Part shown: piece after piece, positions 55,412 to 64,000 of the stretch
Position numbering within the stretch: position 1 is the first letter of the stretch
Layout: each line of letters begins with the position of its first letter
Source of the DNA: Erinaceus europaeus
Taxonomy: Eukaryota; Chordata; Mammalia; Eulipotyphla; Erinaceidae
DNA: 64,000 nucleotides
Assembly: GCF_950295315.1 (NCBI RefSeq)
Contig: NC_080171.1
Coordinates: 35,219,698 to 35,283,697, forward strand
Direction: 5' to 3'
Position numbers and translations under genes: made by a program
Notes under the pieces: model-generated
Databases searched by the model: none
What the model saw: the letters and a program-made list of their open reading frames with translations, nothing else
What the model was told of the DNA's origin: nothing

Positions 55412-55660
55412 AGTAGGACTGGGTGGTAGATCATTTGGTAGACCATATACGATTCATGTGTGTGGACCATGGTCGAAGTCCCAAGTCCTCACCTTTTAGG
55501 CAGGAAGCTGCAGCTAAATGAACAGAGGGACAGTGCCAGTATGACTTTCTGTCTCATACACACTTTTTCTCTTTGTCTCCTCTCATGTTCTATCATATGA
55601 CCACCAAGAACAGTGGGGTCAGTCAGGAACCAATCTCTGTGATAACCCTAGTGGGGGGGG
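55412..55660 (+). mobile_element. Old SINE, long form, plus strand
   Basis: 'GGACTGGGTGGTAGATCATTT', 'GGTCGAAGTCCCAAGTCC', a CT-rich body, then the 3' unit 'AAGAACAGTGGGGTCAG' and 'TCTGTGATAACCCTAGTGG'. Diverged. Confidence 0.7.
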
Positions 55661-56068
55661 GAAGGAAGAAAAAAGATGTAAGGGGGGATGGAAGAAGTGC
55701 TATCATTGTCAAAGTAGTCTCAATTATTTTTGAGTCTCTAATGAATGTATAAAAAAGGAAAGACAGATACCATGCATCTTTGAGGACTTAAAAAATGGCA
55801 GAGCCTGACACTTGCATACTGGTTCCTGTTTCTCCAGCCCATAAGCAAATTATTGCAGAGTTTTTGAAAGCTTGAAACAAACTTTTATTTATATATAATA
55901 AATGTCACTGCCACTTATTAAAATGAAATTTTAGAAAAGTGATATTGTACATCACTACTGTAAAATGTTAGAAAGCTAAAAAAGAAAAATAGAAAGAAGG
56001 AATTATCGCTTAAGATTCCAAAAGACACTTTAAACCTCTAAATTATTTGTCTCATTGTTATTTTTTTA
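55661..56068. other. Unique DNA with possible old SINE piece
   Basis: 55720-55850 may be an old minus-strand SINE ('AAGACAGATACCATGCATC', 'CTGGTTCCTGTTTCTCCAGCCC'); otherwise nothing recognised. Confidence 0.35.
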
Positions 56069-56496
56069 TTTTTTTAATTTTTTATTTATAAAACAGAAAC
56101 AATGACAAAACGATAGGATAAGAGGGGTACAACTTCGCACAGTTCCCATGACTAAACCTCTGTATCCCATCCCCTCCCATGATAGCTTTCCTATTATTTA
56201 CCCCTCTGGGAGTATGGACCCAAGATCATTGTGGGATGCAGAAGGTTGAAGGTCTGGCTTCTGTAACTGCTTCCCCGATGAACATGGGCATAGACAGGTC
56301 GATCCATACTCCTAACCTGACTTTCTCTTTCCCTAGTGGGGAAGGGCTCTGGGGAAGTGGAGCTCCAAAGCACATTGGTGGGGTGTCTGTCTGTGGAAGT
56401 TTGGTCACATCCTGCTAGCATCTGGGAATCTGGTGGCTGAAAAGAGAGTTAAAATACAAAGCCAAACAAATTGTTGAACAATCAAAGACCTAAAGG

Positions 56497-56515
56497 TGGC
56501 AAACACTAGAAGAAG
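56497..56515 (+). mobile_element. 19-bp micro-insertion: tail of the unnamed retroposon
   Basis: TGGCAAACACTAGAAGAAG is nearly identical to the tail of copy A (GGGCAAACGCTAGAAGAAG). It is bracketed by a 12-bp duplication AAGACCTAAAGG (56485-56496 and 56516-56527). The pattern is that of an extremely 5'-truncated retroposition. Confidence 0.8.
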
Positions 56516-56636
56516 AAGACCTAAAGGCTGGAATAGTGCAGATGAAGTGTTGGGGGATTCTCCATTTTGTCAATAGCTAGTAGGTATATTTTAGTTTTAT
56601 TTCAAAGGGCCTGTAGCTATACTAGTGTGTTTGTTT

Positions 56637-56637
<1 letters not shown>

Positions 56638-56678
<41 letters not shown>
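56638..56678. repeat. (GT)n microsatellite
   Basis: About 20 GT units within the old L1 3' UTR. Confidence 0.95.
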
Positions 56679-56679
<1 letters not shown>

Positions 56680-57574
56680 TTTGCCTGAACCTGAAATCTG
56701 ATATGCAGGTGGATACAAGTTATTGTCTGGGGAGATGATGTCATGACTGGGAAAAGGACCAGAAAGCTGGATCAGGGAAGAGGGTAGCTCCCTAATATGG
56801 GAATGGGGTATAAGTATTATTGACTGTAAACCCCATTGATTTGATGTGATCTGGGGCCCATAATTAGCTTAGGAATCTGAGTGACCTCTGCATCCCTGTA
56901 GAACTGGGTTCACATTCTGTGGTAATAAGTAGGAACATACCATTCTGCCCCAGTATCGACCAATCTTCTTCAGGTGTAGCATAGAGTATGTTGTCCATCC
57001 TCCCTTCGGAGGATGGAACATTCTCTACCATTGTTAATCCAAGTTGAGGGCAAGGTTCTATGGGGATCCACAGAGGAGTCTATTTTGTTGTTACTGATAG
57101 AAATGACCAGTATATGTTTCCTTTTTATAAATTAAAAAATTTTAAAAAAAATAAATGATTGATATCAATGGAGAGAGAGATTTATTTGAGTTCTAGGCCC
57201 TTCAAGTCTGTTTGGGACTCTCAGGATTCCCCAATTAGGGCCCCAGCTGGTGGACTGGCCTGATAATGACTAAAGAGTCATCGTTAAAGTATGCCAGTTT
57301 CTTGCCCTTATTCAGCTTTTGCAGTCCTTGCTTTGATAAGGTTATCCTTGGAGTGAGTGAGATAACTGTAATAAGAGGTAGATGAGGAAGGTATCTAAGT
57401 CTAAGTGGATGCTATTTCATTATGAACTTGATATTGGCTCACTAAAGTCTATTGTATATTTTTGCTTTCAGGAATATATTTTGTCCTAATATATAAATAC
57501 ATGTGGATATATTCTCTATCTAACAGTACCTGGCCTGATCTAGGTTTTGGGACTTTGTTAGGAAGTGAACCTCC

Positions 57575-57768
57575 TTCTTATTCTTCTAGCGTTTCCTCTT
57601 CTTCCGTAGCCAGTCAACAGCGTCAGGTTGAGCCTGATGTCTGCTTGTTGCTGGCTTTGAAAGTGACTGGGATCCATGTGGATTCAGTTGGCTAGGAAGG
57701 ATCGTCAGTTTCCCCAATAAATGGGTACTCACGGGATGCACCACGAGAAGGTCGATCCAATGCATCCC
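57575..57768 (-). mobile_element. Unnamed short retroposon, copy B (194 bp, complete edges)
   Basis: Flanked by a perfect 12-bp duplication AGTGAACCTCCT (57563-57574 and 57769-57780). In its own orientation (minus) it begins GGGATGCATTGGATCGACC and ends with a GCTAGAAGAATAAGAAG tail. Copy A matches it almost throughout. The middle differs between copies around 57630-57645 ('GAGCCTGATGTCTGC' against a different run in A). A-rich tail plus target duplication indicate L1-driven retroposition of a small RNA. Parent RNA not recognised. Confidence 0.88.
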
Positions 57769-58841
57769 AGTGAACCTCCTGGAATGGAATTATAGAATAC
57801 TATGAAAGGAAAGGTCTCACCCGAGTGATGAGGTGAAGTGTTGGCAATCCATGCCTGATGTCTCTGTACACAGTCTGAGGTGAAGCATGCAGAGATCGTA
57901 CTCTTTGCATTGATTAGGTTGAAATCAGGGGATGCAATATCATTTGGTATGACATAAAAGAAGCATGCAGGGAAGTGAGCCCCACCCCAGAGGTACCATA
58001 ATTGGTAGAAACATAGGCTCTATAGAGGAAGCAAGAGATTCCTCCCAACACCCATTCATGCTCAAAACTCTACAAAAAATGGGAATAGATGGAAAATTCC
58101 TCAAGATAGTGGAGTCTATATATAACAAACCTACAGCCAACATCATACTCAATGGACAGAAGCTGAAAGCATTCCCCCTCAGATCGGGGACTAGACAGGG
58201 CTGTCCACTGTCACCGTTACTCTTCAACATAGTATTGGAAGTTCTTGCCATAGCAATCAGGCAAGAGAAAGAAATCAAAGGAATGCAGATTGGAAGGGAA
58301 GAAGTCAAGCTCTCACTATTTGCAGATGATATGATAGTATACAAAGAAAAACCTAAAGAATCCAGCAAAAAACTTCCGGAAGTTATTAGGCAATATAGCA
58401 AGGTATCAGGCTACAAAATCAATGTACAAAAATAAGTGGCATATCTTTATGCAAACACTAAATCTGAAGAAGACATCCAGAAATCACTCCCATTTACCAT
58501 TTCAGCAAAATCAATCAAATACCTAGGAATAAAGTTGACCAAAGAAGTGAAAGACTTGTATGCTGAAAACTATGAGTTGCTAATCAAGGAAATAGAAACT
58601 GATACCAAGAAAGGGAAAGATATCCCATGCTCAAGTATTGGAAGAATAAATATCATCAAAATGAATATTCTCCCCAGAGCCATATACAAATTTAATAAAT
58701 ACCCATCAAAGTTCCACCAAGCTTCTTTAAGAGAAGAGAACAAACACTACAATCATTTATCTGGAACCTGAAAACACCTAGAATTGCCAAAACCATCTTG
58801 TGGAAAAGAAACTGAAATAGAGGCGTCACACTCCCAGACCT

Positions 58842-58855
58842 TAAACTATATTATA
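58842..58855. repeat. Target-site duplication of SINE (left)
   Basis: TAAACTATATTATA, repeated at 59152-59165. The left copy runs into a short TA repeat. Confidence 0.9.
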
Positions 58856-59151
58856 TATATATATATTTTTTTAAATATTTATTTTATTTATTTATTCCCT
58901 TTTGTTGCCCTTGTTGTTTTATTGTAGTAGTTATTATTGTTGCTGTCGTTGTTGGATAGGACAGAGAGAAATGGAGAGAGGAAGGGAAGACAGAGAGGAG
59001 GAGAGAAAGATAGACACCTGCAGACCTGCTTCACTGCCTGTGAAGCGACTCCCCTGCAGGTGGGGAGCCGGGGTTCAAACCGGGATCCTTATGACAGTCC
59101 TTGTGCTTTGCGCCACCTTTGCTTAACCCGCTGCGCTATAGCCCGACTCCC
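58856..59151 (-). mobile_element. SINE, minus strand, full length, inside L1 ORF2
   Basis: Reading from the right: 'GGGAGTCGGGCTATAGCGCAG' head with A-box region, 'GGATCCCGGTTTGAACCCC' (B-box), 'CACCTGCAGGGGAGTCGC', 'GCAGGTCTGCAGGTGTCTATC', a CT-rich body, an ACAACAA spacer and an AATAAATA-rich tail. 14-bp target duplication. A well-preserved, probably young copy. Confidence 0.95.
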
Positions 59152-59165
59152 TAAACTATATTATA
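59152..59165. repeat. Target-site duplication of SINE (right)
   Basis: TAAACTATATTATA, after which the L1 ORF2 resumes without loss. Confidence 0.9.
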
Positions 59166-60361
59166 AAGCCATCATCATCAAAACAGAATGGTACTGGAAC
59201 AAAAATAGGCACACAGACCAGTGGAACAGAATTGAAAGTCCAGAAATAAATCCCAACACCTATGGGCATCTAATCTTTGATAAGGGGGCACAAATGATTA
59301 AATGGAAAAAGGAGGCTCTCTTCAATAAATGGTGCTGGGAAACCTGGGTTGTAACATGCAGAAGAATGAAATTGAACCGCTTTATCTCACCAGAAACAAA
59401 AATCAACTCCAAATGGATCAAAGACCTAGATGTCAGACCAGAAACAATCAAATACTTAGAGAAAAACATTGGTAAAACACTTTCCCACCTACACCTCAAG
59501 GACATCTTTGATGAATCAAACACAATCGCAAGGAAGACTAAAGCAGAAACAAACCAATGGAACTACATCAAACTGAAAAGCTTCTGCACATCCAAAGAAA
59601 CTATTAAACAAACAGAGAGACCCCTCACAGAATGGGAGAAGATTTTCACATGCCATAAACTAATCACCAAAAATAAACTAATCACCAAAATATATAAAGA
59701 GCTCAGCAAACTTAGCACCAGAAAAGCAAATGACCCCATCCAAAAATGGGCAGAGGATATGAACAAAACATTAACTACAGAGGAGATCCAAAAGGCTAAC
59801 AAACATATGAAAAACTGCTCTAGGTCACTGATTGTCAGAGAAATGCAAATTAAGACAACACTAAGATACCACCTCACTCCTGTAAGAATGGCATACATCA
59901 AAAAGAACAGCAGCATCAAATGCTGGAGAGGATGTGGGGACAGAGGAACCCTTTTACATTGCTGGTGGGAATGTAAATTGGTACAGCCTCTTTGGAGAGC
60001 AGTCTGGAAAACTCTCAGAAGGCTAGACATGGACCTTCCATATGATCCAGTAATTCCTCTCCTGGGGTTATACCCCAAGGACTCCATAACACCCAACCAA
60101 AAAGAGGTGTGAACTCCTATGTTCATAGCAGCACAATACATAATAGCTAAAACCTGGAAGCAACCCAGGTGCCCAACACCAGATGAGTGGCTGAGAAAGC
60201 CGTGGTATATATACACAATGGAATACTATGCAGCTATCAAGAACAATGAACCCACCTTCTCTGACCCATCTTGGACAGAGCTAGAAGGAATTATGTTAAG
60301 TGAGCTAAGTCAGAAAGATAAAGATGAGTATGGGATGATCCCACTCATCAACAGAAGTTGA

Positions 60362-61708
60362 GTAAGAAGATCTGAAAGGGAAACTAAAAGCAGGGCCTGA
60401 TCAAATTGTAAGTAGGGCATCAAAGTAAAAACCCTGTGGTGAGGGGTAGACATGCAGCTTCCTGGGACAGTGGGGGGTGAGAGTGGGTAGGAGGGATGGG
60501 TCACAGTCTTTTGGTGGTGGGAATGGTGTTTATGTACACTCCTAGCAAAATGTAGACATATAAATCAGTAGTTGATTAATATGGGGGGGGGAACAATTGT
60601 ATGTTGCAAAGTTTTTCAAAACACAAACTGAATCTTTTTAATATATAGGCTGTGTAATTGATATGCGGACTCTCTCAAAAGCCTAGACCAAGTAGATTAG
60701 AAGCATCCAATAGCACAACTATATACAAGATACTAGATACTGTACAGCAAACCATAACAAAAGGACTTTTCAAAGTTAACCCAATTACCAAATAATTTGA
60801 TGTTAACATTAACTATCGATTGTCTTTTTGAACCCTAAGACAGCAGGAACCTCACATCTCCACTATAGAGCCCCTACTTCCCCCAGTCCTGGAACCCTTG
60901 GATAGGGCCCACTTTCCCGTATGCGTCTCCCAATCCATACCAAATAATATTGCATCTGCCGATCACAACCTAACCAACGCAATGATTGCCACCTCAACAT
61001 GCTTCACCTCAGACTGTGTCAAGAGACTTCACGTGTGGAATGACAACCCTTCAGCTTCATTACTCGGGTGAGACCTTTCCTTTTATAGTACACTCTAATT
61101 TCATCTCAGGTAGTTCACTTTCTAACAAAGTCCCATAACCTAGATATACACCAGTTTCTGTGAGAGAGAGAGCTTATGTTCACATGTACCATAAACTACT
61201 GTAAAATATATACCTGAAAGCAGAAGTACACTAGAGTTTGCAGTGAGTACCTCCCTAACATTTCCTCTCCACTATTCCAAGCTGTGGGTCCATGATTGCT
61301 CAACAAATTGTTTGGCTTCATATGTTAACTCTCTTTTCAATCACCAGGTTCCAGATGCCACCAGGATGCCTGCCAGGCTTCCCTGGATTGAAGACCCCAC
61401 CAATGTGTCCTGGAGCTCAGCTTTCCCAGAGACACAACCTTACTAGGGAAAGAGAGAGGCAGACTGGGAGTATGGACCAACCAGTCAATGCCCATGTTCA
61501 GCGGGGAAGCAATTACAGAAGCCAGACCTTCTACCTTTTGCAACCCTCAATGACCTTGGGTCCATGCTCCCAGAGGGATAAAGAATGGGAAAGCTATCAG
61601 GGGAGAGGGTGGGTTATAGAGAGTGGGTGGTGGGAATTGTGTGGAGTTGTAACCCTCCTACCTTATGGTTTTGATAATTAATCCTTTCTTAAATAAAAAA
61701 ATTAAAAA
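60362..61708 (+). other. 3' UTR of plus-strand L1 (long type)
   Basis: Closely follows 23855-25196 of the inner L1 with few differences; ends with AATAAA and an A-rich tail. Both elements therefore belong to the same lineage. Confidence 0.88.
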
Positions 61709-64000
61709 AAAGAAATGCCACTGATTTTTGTACATTGATTTTGTAGCCTGATACCTTGCTATATTGCCTAATAACTTCTGGAAGTTTTTTGCTGGATTCT
61801 TTATGTTTTTCTATGTATACTATCATATCATCTGCAAATAGAGCTTGACTTCTTCCCTTCCAATCTGCATTCCTTTGATTTCTTTCTCTTGCCTGATTGC
61901 TATGGCAAGAACTTCCAATACTATGTTGAAGAGTAACGGTGACAGTGGACAGCCCTGTCTAGTCCCTGATCTGAGGGGGAATGCTTTTAGCTTCTGTCCA
62001 TTGAGTATGATGTTGGCTGTAGGTTTGCTATATATAGACTCCACTATCTTGAGGAATTTACCATCTATTCCCATTATTTGTAGAGTTTTGAGCATGAATG
62101 GGTGTTGGATTTTTTCAAAGGCTTTCTCTGCATCTATTGAGATAATCATGTGGTTTTTGGCTTTGCTTTTATCGATTTGGTGAATGACATTGATAGACTT
62201 ACAGATGTTGAACCAGCCTTGCATTCCTGGGATGAATCCCACTTGGTCATGATGAACAATCTTTTTTTGATATGTTGCTGTTTCCGGTTGGCCAAGATCT
62301 TGTTTAATATTTTGGCATCTATGTTCATCAGAGATATTGGTCTGTAGTTTTCCTTTTTTGTTCTGTCCCTATCAGCTTTTGGTATCAGGGTGATGTTGGC
62401 TTAATAGAAGGTGGAAGGGAGTATTCCTGTTTCTTCAATCTTATGGAAAAGCTTAAGAAGTATGGGTACTAACTGTTTCCTGAAAGTTTTTTAGAATTCG
62501 ATTTTGAAGCCATCTGGTCCAGGGCTTTTGTTGTTGGGGAGATTCTTAATAACAGTTTCAATTTCTTTGTCTGTGATTGGTGCATTTAGATTTTGTAGTT
62601 CTTCTTGGTTCAGTTTTGGAAGTGCATAGGTTTCTAGGAATTGTTCCATTTCTTCCAGATTCTCTAGCTTGGTGGCGTATAGTTCTTTATAGAAGTTTCT
62701 CAGGATTCTCTGGATTTCTGTAGTGTCAGTTGTGATATCTCCTCCATCGTTTACAATTCTATTAATTTGAGTCTCTTTTTTGTTTGGTGAGTCTGGCTAG
62801 GGGGTTGTCAATTTTGTTTAATCTTTCAAAGAACCAACATTTGGCTTCATTGATCTTTTGTATGGTTCTTTTATTTTTGATGTTCTTTATTTCTGCTCTA
62901 ACTTTAGTGATTTCTGTCCTTCTGGATGCTTTATGGTTCCTTTGTTTCTCTTCCTCTAAGTCCTTGAGGTGTGCAGTAAGGTCGTTCATTTGAGCTTCTT
63001 CTTGGTGTTTAATATGTGATTGTATGGCTATAAGTTTCCCTCTCAGTACTGCTTTAGCTGTGTCTGAAATATTTTGATTGGTTGTGTCTTCATTTTCATT
63101 TGTTTCCAGGAACATTTGAATTTCCTGCTTGAGTGAATCTCTGACCCATTGGTTGTTAAGGAGTATGTTGTTTAGTTTCCAAATTCTGTGACTTTTAATA
63201 ATTGTCTGTTTGTAGTTAAATTTTAGTTTTACTCCACTGTGGTCTGAGAAGATACTTGGGATGATTTTCATGTTCTTGAATTTATTGATGCTGTCTTTGT
63301 GGCCTAACATGTGGTCTATCCTCGAGTATCTTTTGTGTGGATTTGAAAAGAAATTGTATCCCAGTTTTTTGGGGTGAAGGACTCTGAAAATGTCCAAGAG
63401 GTCTAGTCTGTCAATCTCTTCATTCAATTCTCTTGTATCTTTGTTGGTTTTCTGCTTTGTTTATCTGTCTAAGTGTGAGAGTGGGGTATTGAAGTCTCCC
63501 ACTATTATTGTATTAATATTGATGTATTTTTGAAATTCTTTCAGTAAGTGCTTGACGTATTTAGATGCTCCTTGGGTGCATAGATGTTAATAATTGTTAA
63601 GTCTTCTTGGCTGATTGATCCTCTAATCATTATGTAATGTCCTTGCCTATCTTTTATTACTTTATTTAATTTAAAATCTATCGTGTCTGAGATGAGAATG
63701 ACTGTTCCTGCCCTTTTTTGTGGTCCATTAACCTGTATGATATTTTGCATCCTTTCACTATAAGTCTGTGTATATCTTGTTGTGACAGATGGGATTCTTG
63801 CAAGCAGCATATGATTGGGTTATGTTTTCTGATCCATCCCCCCACTCTGTGCCTGTTGATGGGTGAGTTTAAGCCATTGACGTTTATTGATATTATGGAT
63901 TTAATGTATTGTAGTGCCATTGTTCAAAAAAATTTTTTTGTTTGCTCTGATATATTGCAAGTATTATAGTGATGTTCTTGTTTATAAGAGGTCTTATAGG
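61709..64000 (-). mobile_element. L1, minus strand, ORF1 tail to mid-ORF2, runs off right edge
   Basis: Reading right to left it starts beyond the window (ORF1 end at about 63960-64000). ORF2 begins at 63918-63920 ([10 protein letters not shown]) and the element stops abruptly at 61709 in the middle of the polymerase ('LFADD' equivalent just past 61835, 'CAATGTACAAAAATCAGTGG'). It is similar to the inner L1 throughout. ORF2 is broken by several stops and frame changes, including a TAA for the residue after 'STFY' (about 62403) and an A7 run at about 62264-62270. The 3' half of this element is missing. Confidence 0.9.
61823..63920 (-). pseudogene. L1 ORF2 N-terminal two-thirds, broken
   Basis: The start ATG at 63918-63920 gives [10 protein letters not shown] then '[10 protein letters not shown]', 'CCLQESHL' and 'IYAPKE'. 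The largest open stretch (63427-62762) has '[11 protein letters not shown]' and 'SDHSGVKL', the end of the endonuclease plus linker. The polymerase part (62242-61823) has '[12 protein letters not shown]' and '[13 protein letters not shown]' and is cut just before its catalytic box completes in frame. Confidence 0.88.

Larger units (their letters stand above)
56070..58043 (-). mobile_element. Old L1 3' UTR, minus strand, long lineage
   Basis: T-rich 3' end and TTTATT at left, then the common 3' end (56100-56570) and an extra block of about 800 bp (56640-57420) absent from the inner L1 but shared with 1-955 and 39070. After this comes sequence matching the inner L1 3' UTR near 24330-24600. Carries a (GT)n, a 19-bp micro-insertion and copy B of the unnamed retroposon. 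It is cut at 58043, where the next L1 begins. Confidence 0.82.
58045..60361 (+). pseudogene. L1 ORF2 fragment (polymerase to C-terminus), broken
   Basis: '[20 protein letters not shown]', '[17 protein letters not shown]' and an intact '[13 protein letters not shown]' (FADD about 58319-58330), then a TAA after 'INVQK' at about 58433. Further frame changes occur near 58470 and 58697, and a SINE sits at 58856-59151. After the SINE the C-terminus is open with the Cys-rich domain '[18 protein letters not shown]', a TGA after 'NQKEV' at about 60110, and 'LINRS' at 60361. Confidence 0.9.
58044..61708 (+). mobile_element. 5'-truncated L1, plus strand
   Basis: Begins inside ORF2 at 'CCAACACCCATTCATGC' (equivalent to about 21850 of the inner L1). 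It continues through ORF2, the long-type 3' UTR and AATAAA (61692-61697), to an A-rich tail. A SINE interrupts it. No matching target duplication was found: on the left it abuts an old L1 3' UTR, on the right a minus-strand L1 ORF2. Confidence 0.92.

Overview
This window is mammalian intergenic DNA made almost entirely of transposable elements. I found no host protein-coding exon. The best lineage clue is a tRNA-derived SINE present in well over a dozen copies. Its signatures are a B-box-like GGTTCGAGCC, 'CACCTGCAGG', 'GAAGCAGGTCTGCAGGTGTC', a CT-rich body and an AATAAATA-type tail. I associate this with hedgehogs (Erinaceidae) from general knowledge; no database was searched.

Layout. 1-1500: two old minus-strand LINE-1 (L1) pieces. 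1500-4535: mostly AT-rich unique DNA with one SINE. 4537-12330: a SINE split by a complete-length class II (betaretrovirus-like) endogenous provirus on the minus strand (4770-12282). The provirus has two ~350-bp LTRs, a 6-bp target duplication CTAGTA, and broken gag, pro and pol; env is essentially missing. 12795-16690: SINE, decayed minus-strand L1 ORF2, another SINE and an LTR-like remnant. 17591-31394: an old full-length plus-strand L1 (14-bp duplication) whose 5' UTR is split by a much younger full-length L1 (17720-25215, perfect 15-bp duplication) with intact ORF1 and an ORF2 broken by two one-base frame changes. 31862-33895: a three-layer nest of SINE, unnamed short retroposon and twin-primed (5'-inverted) L1.

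34000-51560: low-gene-density DNA with SINEs, microsatellites, old L1 3' ends, one LTR-like island and one stretch resembling a conserved non-coding element (48580-49060). 51560-52190: a SINE split by a solo LTR (6-bp duplication AGGTAT). 52864-55394: minus-strand 5'-truncated L1. 56070-58043: old minus-strand L1 3' UTR carrying a clean second copy of the unnamed retroposon (194 bp, 12-bp duplication) and a 19-bp micro-insertion of its tail. 58044-61708: plus-strand 5'-truncated L1 with a SINE inside. 61709-64000: minus-strand L1 ORF2, running off the window.

How the parts relate: L1 supplies the reverse transcription and nicking that plausibly mobilised the SINEs and the unnamed retroposon, as the target duplications and A-rich tails indicate. 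The LTR elements are an independent retroviral layer. The features that look least described are the 194-bp retroposon, the 60-bp tandem repeat in the provirus gag, the provirus's gag-pro arrangement in a single frame, and the tandem 5' UTR units of the young L1.
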